A stretch of 64,000 bases of DNA from Chryseobacterium sp. SNU WT5 (GCF_007362475.1 NZ_CP041687.1:868001-932000); one strand, 5' to 3'. Shown: positions 1-10,016, numbered from the stretch's first letter. A program made the numbers and translations. Notes: a model not told the origin generated them from the sequence alone.

Positions 1-529
1 AATTTTCTTTGAATTCCTCGGCTATAGCATCAATAAATAAAGGATTGTCAATATCTTTCATTTGCTCTAAAGAGGCATTAATGATACTTACATTGTCCAC
101 TTTATCCAGCTCTGTATTTTTATAGAACTGAGCAACCGTTCTGTAAGAAACTTCCAGATCTCTTACACTGTCCAGCGTATTTTTTAGATTAAGTTTCAGG
201 TTGTTCTCTGCAGAATTTGCTTTCTTTTTAGATGCATCTGCCATTTCCTCAACCGAAGAATTATTTTCTAAAAGATTAATCCAAAGATTAATTCTTTTTA
301 ATAAATCTCTTCTTTCTGTTTCCTTATTTTGATCGTTGATGAAAATTTCTTTTCTCGCTTTTCGGCTGGAGTTCATGTTGGCAATACCATCAATCACTGT
401 TTCTACGAAACTAAATCCTCCAACTTTTCCTAATTCGTCAATTGGATTTCTTTTCGGTTGTCCACCTTGTTGATGCTGTTGCTGCTGTTGACTATCTTCC
501 TGAGCAGCCATTTGTTTTTTATTTTCCAT
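1..529 (-). CDS. tssC: T6SS contractile sheath large subunit TssC (partial, 5' part only)
   Basis: N-terminal 176 codons of the large sheath subunit; the rest lies beyond the left edge. The frame opens at an ATG read on the minus strand at 527-529 and stays open to base 1. A Gln-rich stretch (residues 14-23) is followed by NPIDELGKVGGFSFVETVID and an Arg/Lys-rich helical region, as in the Bacteroidetes TssC family (DUF5458). TssC and TssB form the contractile sheath in the cytoplasm. It follows tssB by 25 bp, so the two sheath subunits are co-transcribed. The frame was read by eye from the DNA. The family call rests on the N-terminus and on the neighbour. Confidence 0.87.
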   Translation of the reverse strand, partial: MENKKQMAAQEDSQQQQQHQQGGQPKRNPIDELGKVGGFSFVETVIDGIANMNSSRKARKEIFINDQNKETERRDLLKRINLWINLLENNSSVEEMADASKKKANSAENNLKLNLKNTLDSVRDLEVSYRTVAQFYKNTELDKVDNVSIINASLEQMKDIDNPLFIDAIAEEFKEN

Positions 530-554
530 TACAGTTTTTTAATTTGGTGAACGA

Positions 555-1097
555 CTATTTTTCTAACTCCTTAGCGACTTCTTTCAGAACCTCTACAAAA
601 GCGGTTTTTGTCTGCTCATTTTCTAACATACTGCGTAGAATTTTATTGTTTTTCAGCTGACGCAAAATCTTGTTGTATTGTTCTTGTTCAATACTTAACT
701 GCTGTAAGTAGGCAGAATTCTGAGTTAAATTCTTTGGTGTAAAATCACCTAAAGTCTGAAAACGAAACTCTTCGTCTACAATCGTCCCTTCATCTGTTTC
801 ATGCTGTACAGAAACAGCAGGCTCAAAATGTCTGAAAACATCCTCTACTGTTTTTAAACCTCTTACGATTTCAGGAACCATAGTTTCATCAGCAGTTAAC
901 TGACTTACGACTAAGGATCTATTCTCCTGAATTTCCTGTATTGCTTCGTTGGCGTCAACTTTAACTTCGTTACCGCCAACACCATAATTGAACATTGCCA
1001 TATTTGATGTGTTTTTTGTTAATTTTAGTTCTTTTTCTTCTTTTTTATCAAAAAGTTTATTTAATGACTTTCTAAAGTTAGAAAAAATATTAGACAT
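555..1097 (-). CDS. tssB: T6SS contractile sheath small subunit TssB
   Basis: 180 residues. The core beginning MAMFNYGVGGNEVKVDANEA and the middle segment with LTADETMVPEIVRGLKTVED fit TssB (VipA) of the Bacteroidetes T6SSiii. It pairs with TssC to build the cytoplasmic sheath that contracts to drive the Hcp tube outward. The first 32 residues (basic, SNIFSNFRKSLNKLFDKKEE) are not part of the usual core. A second ATG at 999-1001 would give the canonical N-terminus, and either start has an A/T-rich leader, so the start is uncertain. A short hairpin (ACACTG/CAGTGT, 1119-1140) lies between tssK and tssB and might adjust sheath expression relative to the baseplate; this is inference. Confidence 0.88.
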   Translation of the reverse strand: MSNIFSNFRKSLNKLFDKKEEKELKLTKNTSNMAMFNYGVGGNEVKVDANEAIQEIQENRSLVVSQLTADETMVPEIVRGLKTVEDVFRHFEPAVSVQHETDEGTIVDEEFRFQTLGDFTPKNLTQNSAYLQQLSIEQEQYNKILRQLKNNKILRSMLENEQTKTAFVEVLKEVAKELEK

Positions 1098-1155
1098 ATT
1101 TTTATTATAAAGGTCATCACACTGTCCATAATATCAGTGTTTCAATCTTTGTTTA

Positions 1156-2301
1156 CTAATCCAGTACACTCCATCCTTTTTTAGGATCAGTTTTCGATTT
1201 CACTTCTTGTTCGGTCACAATAATATTTTCTTTTCGCTGTCCGATGTAATCTAACTCACTTAGTTTTCCAAATACAATTTCCAAACAGTTCAGCAAAGAT
1301 TGAATATTTTTAAAATATTCTCCACAACTGTAATGGTCGTAAGAAATTTCTGAAACCAGTGTTAACTGACCAATGAAAGTATGCGGCGCAACTTCACTCC
1401 ATTCCAGACTATAATTCAGCATTTCTTCCAATTCAGCATTTGGAATTACCTGGGTTGCATTATAAAGATGCAAAGCCATTTTCGAGAAAATATCAATAAC
1501 GTAGATCGGCGGCTGATCCAAAGACATATTTTTGAACTGGAAGTAACTATCTGCTAACGTATTGATCAAAACCTTACACAAAGAGCGAACATTTGCTGCC
1601 AATGCGGTATTCTGATCTTTGTGAGAGGATTTCTGTATGATTTTAAATGTAAATTGCTGAAGATTAGATACTGAACGAACGAAATCAGTATAATAATCTA
1701 CTTGCTTCTGGTGACTTTGCAAAGCGGTTGTAGGCGGAATAAAATTCGTATCGATCTGTGCAAAATTTGATTTAAAATTGACTTTTCCTAAAACGATATA
1801 ATTTCCTCCTGCAAGATTGCTGTTAAGGGCTGCAACATCAACCATTTCTATACTATAGTTCGGTTTGGTACTTGGATGTCGAGGTGGAGTTTCTTCCGGA
1901 TCTATTTCCCCAAACGGAATTTTATTAAAAGGATTTACCGAAATAAGAATATAATAATCACCCTCGATATTATCTTCAGTAGCACTTAGGTTCTTGCCAA
2001 GAGATCGTACATTAACACTGAAATCTTTAATCTCAATTCTATAACCTGCCAAAGTAATCGCGTTGCAGTTTTTAATGACAAGTTGTGCATCATTGGTAGC
2101 AGTACTGTAAATCTCAAAGACTGTTTTATCTGCAAATTGACCAGCTATTGGTAAAATACCGTAGTTAAAGTTATTAATTTGTAGCGAGTTGCTGTCTCTA
2201 ATGCTGTCAATGATAAAATTATCCTGATCATTAAAGTGGGTTTGTGAAACCTTCATTCCATCTACCCAATTAATGGCGTTATGTTTTATCGGTTGTATCA
2301 T
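1156..2301 (-). CDS. tssK: T6SS baseplate subunit TssK
   Basis: 381 residues, soluble, with no signal peptide. The N-terminus carries NWVDGMKVSQTHFNDQDNF, which matches the TssK shell-domain start (the NWxxGMxxxxxHF pattern). In other T6SS types TssK links the baseplate wedge (TssE-F-G) to the membrane complex. In subtype iii the partner complex is not TssJLM, so TssN and its companions are the likely partners. It starts 13 bp after tssN ends. Length and motif agree with the family in Bacteroidetes. Confidence 0.87.
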   Translation of the reverse strand: MIQPIKHNAINWVDGMKVSQTHFNDQDNFIIDSIRDSNSLQINNFNYGILPIAGQFADKTVFEIYSTATNDAQLVIKNCNAITLAGYRIEIKDFSVNVRSLGKNLSATEDNIEGDYYILISVNPFNKIPFGEIDPEETPPRHPSTKPNYSIEMVDVAALNSNLAGGNYIVLGKVNFKSNFAQIDTNFIPPTTALQSHQKQVDYYTDFVRSVSNLQQFTFKIIQKSSHKDQNTALAANVRSLCKVLINTLADSYFQFKNMSLDQPPIYVIDIFSKMALHLYNATQVIPNAELEEMLNYSLEWSEVAPHTFIGQLTLVSEISYDHYSCGEYFKNIQSLLNCLEIVFGKLSELDYIGQRKENIIVTEQEVKSKTDPKKGWSVLD

Positions 2302-2314
2302 TTCGTGTTTATTT

Positions 2315-3235
2315 TTATTCAGTAATAATTAATTTTTCTTTGTCATCTTCTTCCTGATGGTTCAGAACTCTTTTACAGATGATCACTTGATTTTCAGCAA
2401 TTTTATTAGAAGAAATATCTTTCTCAAAGTCAATATATTTTCTAGAACTGAAAAATGATTTTTTTATATAAAAGATCCAGTAGTGAGCATTATTATTATG
2501 ATCCATCAACTGAATTTTAGAATTCGGATTTTTATGGTTATAGTCATCTACAACTCTAAAAAACCAGTCGCCATAGGTGATCTCCGTAGGCAATGTTTTC
2601 GCTTTAATCCTAAAACGTTGCTGATCCTCTGAGTTTTTACTGAGTTCTACATTTAAAACCATCAACCGATCAAAATCGACTCCCCGAAAATCATAAGGTT
2701 TCAAGCTCGGATCGTAGCGCCAAGTCTTATAAATATCTAATGGAATACTTATGAAAGAGATATAACAATAATAGAATAATAGCGGAATGATGAAAGCCAC
2801 CAAACTGGAAGCAGCCATATATGGATTTCCCTGCTCAAAACTGATCCATTTGAAAATAATCGTGAAGAGATATCCTCCCATTACCATACAGGTAATCGTA
2901 AGTACCACCTCAAAAATCATACTTTTTGTAGTCGACGTAAAATGTTTTCTAAAGTAATGATGTAATAAGTTAACATGTAAAATGCCAAGTCCTATTGCCA
3001 AAACCAGTACTCCCAAATACCAATAAGGATTGAAGAGATTACCCGTAAATCCTAAAAATCCAGGTAGAGCCAAACATAAACCACACAACAATACATAAAT
3101 AATGATATGTTTTATTTTAATAGCGGGCTTATTTTTCCTTAACCTAACCATTATGAACATCATAATAGCAGCAAATAAAGGCATCAAAATATACCTAAAA
3201 AAAACGCCCTTTATAGAGGATATCTCCATGTTCAA
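2315..3235 (-). CDS. tssN: T6SSiii polytopic membrane protein TssN
   Basis: 306 residues. About five hydrophobic segments (near residues 13-30, 42-60, 70-90, 105-127 and 140-165) are followed by a soluble C-terminal domain of about 140 residues that would face the cytoplasm. This layout, and the position between baseplate genes tssG and tssK, fit TssN, a subtype-iii-specific inner-membrane component that replaces the TssJLM complex. Identification is by architecture and context, not by a diagnostic motif. Confidence 0.78.
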   Translation of the reverse strand: MNMEISSIKGVFFRYILMPLFAAIMMFIMVRLRKNKPAIKIKHIIIYVLLCGLCLALPGFLGFTGNLFNPYWYLGVLVLAIGLGILHVNLLHHYFRKHFTSTTKSMIFEVVLTITCMVMGGYLFTIIFKWISFEQGNPYMAASSLVAFIIPLLFYYCYISFISIPLDIYKTWRYDPSLKPYDFRGVDFDRLMVLNVELSKNSEDQQRFRIKAKTLPTEITYGDWFFRVVDDYNHKNPNSKIQLMDHNNNAHYWIFYIKKSFFSSRKYIDFEKDISSNKIAENQVIICKRVLNHQEEDDKEKLIITE

Positions 3236-3280
3236 ATCTTAATTTTTGTTTCGAAAGTAAATATAATGTTTTCTCATGAG

Positions 3281-4225
3281 TTATAAAAAAGTAGAATATC
3301 CTAATCTATTAGTATCACTTTTCACGTCAATCATAAATGAGTTTGGGTCTTTTTCAGTAATAAAATTCTCAATTATTTTTACTGATACAGGAACGAAGAA
3401 ATCATAAATCTCTGTCAACAGTTGTCTGAAAGAGCTACCTGGAATATAATGATGCAGTTCATGATAAGGAATTGTTCCTATATTGATCTTCCAGTTCCGG
3501 TCTCCATCCATATGTTTTCCCATAGGAATCAAAGTGATTCCCAAACGCGCAGTACCTAAGGCTGTAATTCCTTCTTTATCATCTTGCGCTTCAATATTGT
3601 TGGGGACAAATGTAATTTCGACGGGAACTCTTAAGAAAGCGCTCAAGAATTTCTCGATCCAAGTTTTATTCCCTCTTACCTCATGAATAAAGGGAAGTAA
3701 ATTAACCAAGACTTTAGCAGAATCAGGATCGATTTTTGATAATATTGGCCATAACTCAGTTGCAAATTCTAACAACGAATCGGTCTTACTTTCAGAGTCA
3801 AATTCGGATTCCTTTAACAACGCGGTAACGTGGGTATAGAAAAACTCTAATTCAAACGGGTGGAAAAATTTTCTTGCTTCTTCTTCTACCAATTTTTGTT
3901 TTCGCATTTCGCGAACTACACTGTCTACATTCTTACTTGAAATACCTAAAGAAGGGGGATGAAAAATGCCTTCTGGCATATAGTCGTAAATCCCTTCGCG
4001 ATAGGTTTCAATAACGATATTTTCTTCATCTAAATCGTAAAATGAAGAGCTGATCCCCTTAATATCTTTTAAATAAGCACGATCATTAAGACCAATTCTT
4101 TTAATTAAGATATTAGCATCGGGATTATAATATTTAAGGATATTAGCCGCTACAGACTCCACTCTATAGTCGGTCTGCAATTGATTATATTTTTTTCCTG
4201 AAATTGATATATCGTTTTTCTCCAT
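3281..4225 (-). CDS. tssG: T6SS baseplate subunit TssG
   Basis: 314 residues, soluble. It follows tssF by 24 bp, the usual tssF-tssG order. The C-terminal half has features of Bacteroidetes TssG, including GTARLGITLIPMG and a segment with IPYHELHHYIPG. TssG forms the baseplate wedge with TssF and TssE. It is divergent from proteobacterial TssG, so the call leans on gene order and length. Confidence 0.8.
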   Translation of the reverse strand: MEKNDISISGKKYNQLQTDYRVESVAANILKYYNPDANILIKRIGLNDRAYLKDIKGISSSFYDLDEENIVIETYREGIYDYMPEGIFHPPSLGISSKNVDSVVREMRKQKLVEEEARKFFHPFELEFFYTHVTALLKESEFDSESKTDSLLEFATELWPILSKIDPDSAKVLVNLLPFIHEVRGNKTWIEKFLSAFLRVPVEITFVPNNIEAQDDKEGITALGTARLGITLIPMGKHMDGDRNWKINIGTIPYHELHHYIPGSSFRQLLTEIYDFFVPVSVKIIENFITEKDPNSFMIDVKSDTNRLGYSTFL

Positions 4226-4249
4226 ATCTATACTTGATCTAGCTCAAAG

Positions 4250-6130
4250 CTATATTTCCACAGTAGTTTCTTCATTAATTTTCACCCGATAGATCACGCC
4301 ATCAATTGCACGTATTTTAATATTATTCACTAAAACAGTTGCAAGATTATCCCAATATGCTTTTCCATAAAACGCATAACTCTGAGGAATTAAATTTACA
4401 TCAACCGTTTTTACGAATCCTTCTTTCGGTTTATCACTGATGATGGTTCCGCGTGTTATTTTGATTGATTTCAAATCATCTTTCATCATCATCTGACAAT
4501 ACGCCTTTATGTCTTCTACAGATACAATTTTATCTCTGGTCATCAGCGCATATCGGTATGCCTGAATGCTGTTTGCTCCTTTCTGTTCCACATCACCACC
4601 ATTCGTTTCGGTTAGTAAAGTGATCCTTTTCGTTTTTTCCTGTGAATTAAGAATGGAACCAGGTCTTATATTATTACCCAAAGCACAATGCGTCACCCAA
4701 AATGCAGCAAAACAATGTGCAGAAGAATCTATAGGTTCTAATATAACATAATTGACATCTTCTACTAAAGACTTATCGGCATTTTCGACTTTTTTGATCA
4801 TGCCTTTCATTTTATCCGACATCTCACTAAGGACATCTTTAACTTTATCTCGATTGAAAACAGAAAATGCAGCAACCTCATCCCGAGTTAATTCTAAAAC
4901 ATGAATCATCAGATCGACCGCATTTCGTTTACTAAACCGCTCCATACCGCCTTTTCTAACAGTATAAAGTCCTTTGCTCAGACTATCATTCGGGGTAAAA
5001 GGAATTTCTTCATACTTTTTCCCATGTCCATCGATTACTTCCTGAACATAAAGAAAATATTCACTTTCCGACGTTTCCAAAGGGATATTATTACCCATAA
5101 TATCAAGAACGTATTCCGTTTTTTTCCAGGCCCGGTTGTAAATTGGAAAAGCGTTTAGAGCAAATGAGAAATTATCTAAAATCTGCTCCGTAAACTGCGG
5201 CGGAAACTCAAAAGTTAACCACACAATTTTACTTTCATTAATAATGTGCTGCAATTGAGGTGAAGTATCCCGAAGATGCGCCAATTCAAATGGAAACAAT
5301 CCTTTATCAATAATTAACTGATCAGAGATCCCTTCAATTTCTATAAATTTATGATTATAATTTTTTTTGATATCCTCGGTTACTTTGTAACGTATTGATT
5401 GTTCTCTGAAAACATCTTCAAAACCAGAATACATTTGATCATTGTCATAACCTCGTCCTGAATTGATCTGTAATGGTTTGCCGTTGCTGGTCACTTTTAC
5501 GTGTGGCAAAAGGCGATATACATAATCGATATGTTCAAAAGCCAGATTTGCACAATAGAGACTGAATTTTTCCGGAAGTCGGCCACCGTTATATTTCGAG
5601 ACATCGATACCGATGGTGATTCGTCTGTAATCTTCTACCCTGCTGTTAATCCTGCAAATTGGAGTTCTATTTAAACTTTCATCAAATTGATAACAGGTAT
5701 TTCCAACAATCATAGTGGAAACCTGTGCGTTGATCACTTTAATATTATCAATCGGGGTAAATGCAACATCGATCTGTTTGTCGGACTGTGATTTCGTATA
5801 AGAGTTAATACTTTTTTTAAAGAAAAACTCGTCGTAATTCATCAATAACTCAGTATCGTCTTCCGGCATGTAAAAAGCTATAGCATGTGCCGGTGCAGGA
5901 TGGGTATATTTGGTGGGAGTAAGCATTTTTGCCAATCGTTCCAGCAATCTGCTATTTACATTTTGTATTTCGTTATTGGCTTTAAAAACTTCCGTACTAA
6001 AAGCATCAATAAGTAATTTTACGAATGGATCCAATGACTGAACACTTTTCACGCCCCATAATTTGGTTGCGTTCTGAAGCATTCTTGCTTTTATTGTTTC
6101 TTTGGAGTAGATATTCTGATCTAAATTCAT
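4250..6130 (-). CDS. tssF: T6SS baseplate subunit TssF
   Basis: 626 residues. The N-terminus (KETIKARMLQNATKLWG) and the region with LLERLAKMLTPTKYTHPAPA correspond to TssF, which has an N-terminal helix bundle that contacts the gp25-like TssE. The central region has WLTFEFPPQFTEQILDNF, typical of the family. It sits 12 bp downstream of tssE and upstream of tssG, the conserved order. TssF is the largest wedge protein of the baseplate. Confidence 0.86.
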   Translation of the reverse strand: MNLDQNIYSKETIKARMLQNATKLWGVKSVQSLDPFVKLLIDAFSTEVFKANNEIQNVNSRLLERLAKMLTPTKYTHPAPAHAIAFYMPEDDTELLMNYDEFFFKKSINSYTKSQSDKQIDVAFTPIDNIKVINAQVSTMIVGNTCYQFDESLNRTPICRINSRVEDYRRITIGIDVSKYNGGRLPEKFSLYCANLAFEHIDYVYRLLPHVKVTSNGKPLQINSGRGYDNDQMYSGFEDVFREQSIRYKVTEDIKKNYNHKFIEIEGISDQLIIDKGLFPFELAHLRDTSPQLQHIINESKIVWLTFEFPPQFTEQILDNFSFALNAFPIYNRAWKKTEYVLDIMGNNIPLETSESEYFLYVQEVIDGHGKKYEEIPFTPNDSLSKGLYTVRKGGMERFSKRNAVDLMIHVLELTRDEVAAFSVFNRDKVKDVLSEMSDKMKGMIKKVENADKSLVEDVNYVILEPIDSSAHCFAAFWVTHCALGNNIRPGSILNSQEKTKRITLLTETNGGDVEQKGANSIQAYRYALMTRDKIVSVEDIKAYCQMMMKDDLKSIKITRGTIISDKPKEGFVKTVDVNLIPQSYAFYGKAYWDNLATVLVNNIKIRAIDGVIYRVKINEETTVEI

Positions 6131-6142
6131 CTTATTTTAACT

Positions 6143-6583
6143 TTAATCAATGGACATTGGACTTAAAAAGAGCTCCGTTACAAAATTATACTGTTCTCCT
6201 GTAGATTCTAACTTCGCATTAATTGCTATTTTAACCTTCTTTTTGATCTCTGTAAACTCTCTGGTATCATAATTATGTTCTACAAATATAATATGAGCTT
6301 TGATCTCCGGACTAAGGATACGCGGTTCATAATCTGCAATTTGTCGTTTTAAACTTTTAATGAAAACATTCTCCCAGACCGCAGTAGAAACTCCATTATC
6401 AAATTCCAAATTCCAAACATCATTGCCGTATTGGTCATCGTATCGATTCTCACCTTTTTTGGTAATAATCAGCAACATGATATTTTGGGCGATACTTTCT
6501 GCGATATCGCAGGTTTCTATAGCTCCATTTTCCTTCATTAATAAAGAAGGTTTAAATGGAAGGGTGTAATTTGAACTGTCCAT
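6143..6583 (-). CDS. tssE: T6SS baseplate subunit TssE (gp25-like)
   Basis: 146 residues, the size of the GPW/gp25 family. The segment with SIAQNIMLLIITKKGENRYD, followed by YGNDVWNLEFDNG, is the gp25 core, in which the residues around the EFD-like turn contact the sheath. TssE starts sheath polymerisation on the baseplate. It is the first of the baseplate genes in transcription order, 80 bp after the lytic transglycosylase gene. Confidence 0.85.
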   Translation of the reverse strand: MDSSNYTLPFKPSLLMKENGAIETCDIAESIAQNIMLLIITKKGENRYDDQYGNDVWNLEFDNGVSTAVWENVFIKSLKRQIADYEPRILSPEIKAHIIFVEHNYDTREFTEIKKKVKIAINAKLESTGEQYNFVTELFLSPMSID

Positions 6584-6663
6584 AATGCGTACAATGGTAT
6601 GAATAATAATTCAATGAAATTACAAAGTTTAATCGATTTTTTTGCGAAAAACACTTTACTCTT

Positions 6664-7548
6664 TTACCTTAATAATGAAAGTCTTAATATTTTATTCTTA
6701 TTAGACTCAAATAGAGCCATCTCTTCAGCTGGTAAATAAAAGGTAACCTCTGATTTTTGTTTAAGTTTACTAACAATATCAGGATTCCATTTATTAATAT
6801 TACTTAATGTAGTACTCAAAAACTCTGCTATAACACCCAAATCATAACCGGAATTAATCTGTGTTTTCAATAGAGATCCGTTTACAGATCCTTCCACAGT
6901 TACACTTTTTGCTTTTGATCTGAACGCCTGCGCCCCTTTTACTTTACTTTTAGCAGGAGATTTACGTGTATTTCGTAATAAGTCGTCTAATTCCCCAGTG
7001 ACATAGCAAGCATTGATATATTTCCTGATGGAGTTAGTCGTTTCATTTGGAAGGTACAAGTAGTAATCTTCGTAATTTTTTGACCCTGCTTTTGCCATGG
7101 CTTTTGCGATGTTACCTTCGCCACAATTATAGGCAGCCAATACCGTTATCCAGTCTCTATATTTATTATACATTCTGGTCAAAGAATTCACTGCGGCCTG
7201 GGTGCTCCTGTAAACATCTGCTCTATCCACCTGGCTTAATCCATGATCATCAGCGTGAGCGGGCATAATTTGCCAAATCCCTACTGCGCCAGCATGAGAA
7301 ACACTACTGTTTGCAAAACCCGATTCCAATAAAGAAAGATTTCGTAAATGTCTTGGTAAACCTCTGCTAACTAGGGTATACTCGATATAATTTACTATTT
7401 CGCGATTTGCGTTGATGGTACTTCTTATTCTATTTGCGTGAGCCTCAGACTTATCAGTAACCGCAAGGACCTGGGCAGAAACAGTGACATTAAAAAAAAG
7501 CACCGATACAAAACCTAAAATAAATAATTTAAAAAAAACTTGATTCAT
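6664..7548 (-). CDS. Lytic transglycosylase with LysM-like C-terminus, embedded in T6SS cluster
   Basis: A start at 7546-7548 (or the ATG just before, 7549-7551) gives a clean signal peptide (hydrophobic LFILGFVSVLFF ending TVSAQ); a longer frame to 7617 would bury it. The SLT domain has the catalytic Glu in LSLLESGFA (codon 7324-7326), then GAVGIWQIMP and AAYNCGEGN. A LysM-like segment (GYDLGVIAEFLSTTLSNINKW) lies near the C-terminus, as in MltD-type enzymes. It would cut glycan strands in the periplasm. Its place between tssR and tssE suggests it opens peptidoglycan for assembly of the secretion complex; that role is inference. Confidence 0.85.
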   Translation of the reverse strand: MNQVFFKLFILGFVSVLFFNVTVSAQVLAVTDKSEAHANRIRSTINANREIVNYIEYTLVSRGLPRHLRNLSLLESGFANSSVSHAGAVGIWQIMPAHADDHGLSQVDRADVYRSTQAAVNSLTRMYNKYRDWITVLAAYNCGEGNIAKAMAKAGSKNYEDYYLYLPNETTNSIRKYINACYVTGELDDLLRNTRKSPAKSKVKGAQAFRSKAKSVTVEGSVNGSLLKTQINSGYDLGVIAEFLSTTLSNINKWNPDIVSKLKQKSEVTFYLPAEEMALFESNKNKILRLSLLR

Positions 7549-7649
7549 CATTTTAAAAACCTGCAAAAGAACATTTTCTAAAACGGGTTTGAATTTGTTA
7601 GTTATTTGGCCAAACAAAAGTCAAGAAATTATAGTATTACTTTTCATTT

Positions 7650-10016
7650 TTATAATACTGCTGCATCCAGCACGGTAGGCATGAAATACTCATTTAACCA
7701 ATAGAACACAGTTCCATTTTGATTAATTTTAATCTTTGGATTATTCTTATTTTCAAGAAGTCGATCTGCTAACTGCTTATAATTTTTGAAATATTGCTGG
7801 ACAACCTCATTACTGATTAACTTTCTATTCTTCCAGTCACGTAACGTAAGTTCAGACATAATCGTTTCATCTGAAATATCAAGTCCCGTACTTAACGCTA
7901 CGGCAAAGTTCATTGGTTTACCGTATAAAGTACTGCTTGACAAATCTGAAATCGCCGGATTGTACTTTCTAATAATTTTCACAAATTTAGAAATTGCAGT
8001 GCTCTGGCTGAAATTGATATTATCTGGCTGTGTCTCTTTATAGATCTCGGTATACATTTTTCTAAGATTCTCATATTCTGGTTCCGAAATCAGAATTCCT
8101 TTTTGTACACCTGGCGCAGACTTTCTTAATTCTGCAGGAATATATCCAGAAGCTACCATCGGAAAGTCGTAGGTAATTAATTCCGAAGAAACGGGCACTG
8201 GTATCGGATTAGGTGCATTCTGAAATTTAAAACTATACCGACCATCTAAAATAGTTTTATTGGATCCTATCTCTGATTTAAAATAAGAGGTTAGTGATTT
8301 GTTGGTGAAGATGTTCTCATCCGTTACCTGCATTAACAAGGTATCTAATGCTTTCATTAAAAACGAATTATTATTCGCCTCTCTTCTTTTGGGATAAATG
8401 ACAAATCCCTGAGTCATACTCTTTGCAGGATAATCCAATGAATAAACACCTTCGTCTCCCTCCACAAGATTAAAGTTATTTTTATTTCTGATAAAGCTTT
8501 GATCAGCTACTTTTTCTTTGTTTAACTCGGAAATATTCTGTGAGGTGGACGTCACAATATTTTCTGATAAAAGAACAAAATTATTATAAACGTCAGAAGC
8601 TCCAGATTCAGTTTGATACGAAATCAATTTGGCCTTAGCGCTCGAAAGCAAACGTACGGTACTCGATGCTGCACTATTCGATGCAGCAGTAGAACCAATA
8701 AGAACAATAAGATTGGTTTCATCCGGAACGGTGTTTAGCAAATCTCCAGCAGTTGCTAAAGCATCATTCACAGGTTGCCCACCTCCTCTTTCACACTTCA
8801 TTTCAGCGGTTTTCTCATCGATATAATTAAATATTCCACTTGCATCGCTAGACAACATGGAAGCAATAACATTAGTTCCGCAAGGATTATTTTTAAATAA
8901 AACCACACTGTATTTCACACTTCTGTAGTAAGACAGTTTACTAATTTTAAGTTGGATATCCTGAATAATGGACTTTGCTATTGGAGTATAAGCTCTGTTA
9001 TCCGCACTTACATCCAGTGCAAAAACTATATTTAACTTTTTAGCTCTTCTTGATATTTGTTTATAACGGTTGAACGGAAGCTTCTCCCCAATTACATTAA
9101 AAATATAGTTTTGACTGTAATCAAAAGCATTCATGAAATATCTGGTAGAATTTTTATTTAAAGCTACAGAGGTTGGATAAATATTTTCAATAACACTTCT
9201 GTTTACTGCTTCGGACAAAGGAATAGTAGGATTATCTTTCGTGCTTTGTGGTACGGTATTAAAAATCCCAGTTCTTGGTGTCGTGCTGTAGTCAAAATTA
9301 CTATCAAGTTTGATAGCCGATCTTTCGCCCCAACTTGAGATCATATTAGAGCTCACCCAACCATAAATATTATCACCAATACTGTCTAAATCAATTTTAG
9401 GTTTCTGTCCTATTAAATATCCTTTTTCATCTGCTGATTTTTTATAAACATAAACCAGTTGTCCTACAGCGATTTTTTTCTTGATTGGTTCTGAAAAATT
9501 GGGAGAAGAATAAACAATCGCAGAATCATTTTTCAAATAAGCTCCCGCATTTCTTAAAACATCTACATTACTCGGAGCTACAGCAGCTTTCATGGTAAAC
9601 CCAGAAGTTCTTTCACTTAGAGCATTGCTCCAAAGCAATAAATTATCTTCTGAGATCCAACCATAAGACTTAACTGACTTTGCAGGAATCTTTTTTAATA
9701 AAGCATCAGGATTATACTCTGCTACTTTTACTAATTTTCTGGATTTATTATGGTCCAGAACCAATAGTGGTTCTAAGAATTTAATTTCTTTAGGCGATTC
9801 GTTCTTCTCTTTTTTTAAGAATACATTATTTTTTTCTCTGTCGGAATAGACTACCCAAGGAGCTGCATTTCTAGGAAAACCATTGATCACCATCGTTTGT
9901 TCGATGTTGCCATAGTATTCTGGCTTCGGTGTTTTCACAGAAGGTACTCTTACTGCACAAGCCGTAAGAATAAAACCTGCTCCTAATAAAGATATGGTAG
10001 AAATAGTATTTTTCAT
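7650..10016 (-). CDS. tssR: T6SSiii outer-envelope lipoprotein TssR
   Basis: 788 residues. It starts with a lipoprotein signal (lipobox LTAC, Cys at about residue 20). SH3-like repeats in the N-terminal 240 residues include KSYGWISEDNLLLWS and NIYGWVSSNMISSWG. A von Willebrand A-like domain follows from about residue 325, with the metal-site region IVFALDVSADN and IVLIGST. TssR is a large subtype-iii-specific component of the trans-envelope complex (TssNQOPR), in the outer envelope. The MIDAS motif is not a perfect DxSxS. It is 25 bp downstream of the PKD-domain gene. Confidence 0.83.
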   Translation of the reverse strand: MKNTISTISLLGAGFILTACAVRVPSVKTPKPEYYGNIEQTMVINGFPRNAAPWVVYSDREKNNVFLKKEKNESPKEIKFLEPLLVLDHNKSRKLVKVAEYNPDALLKKIPAKSVKSYGWISEDNLLLWSNALSERTSGFTMKAAVAPSNVDVLRNAGAYLKNDSAIVYSSPNFSEPIKKKIAVGQLVYVYKKSADEKGYLIGQKPKIDLDSIGDNIYGWVSSNMISSWGERSAIKLDSNFDYSTTPRTGIFNTVPQSTKDNPTIPLSEAVNRSVIENIYPTSVALNKNSTRYFMNAFDYSQNYIFNVIGEKLPFNRYKQISRRAKKLNIVFALDVSADNRAYTPIAKSIIQDIQLKISKLSYYRSVKYSVVLFKNNPCGTNVIASMLSSDASGIFNYIDEKTAEMKCERGGGQPVNDALATAGDLLNTVPDETNLIVLIGSTAASNSAASSTVRLLSSAKAKLISYQTESGASDVYNNFVLLSENIVTSTSQNISELNKEKVADQSFIRNKNNFNLVEGDEGVYSLDYPAKSMTQGFVIYPKRREANNNSFLMKALDTLLMQVTDENIFTNKSLTSYFKSEIGSNKTILDGRYSFKFQNAPNPIPVPVSSELITYDFPMVASGYIPAELRKSAPGVQKGILISEPEYENLRKMYTEIYKETQPDNINFSQSTAISKFVKIIRKYNPAISDLSSSTLYGKPMNFAVALSTGLDISDETIMSELTLRDWKNRKLISNEVVQQYFKNYKQLADRLLENKNNPKIKINQNGTVFYWLNEYFMPTVLDAAVL

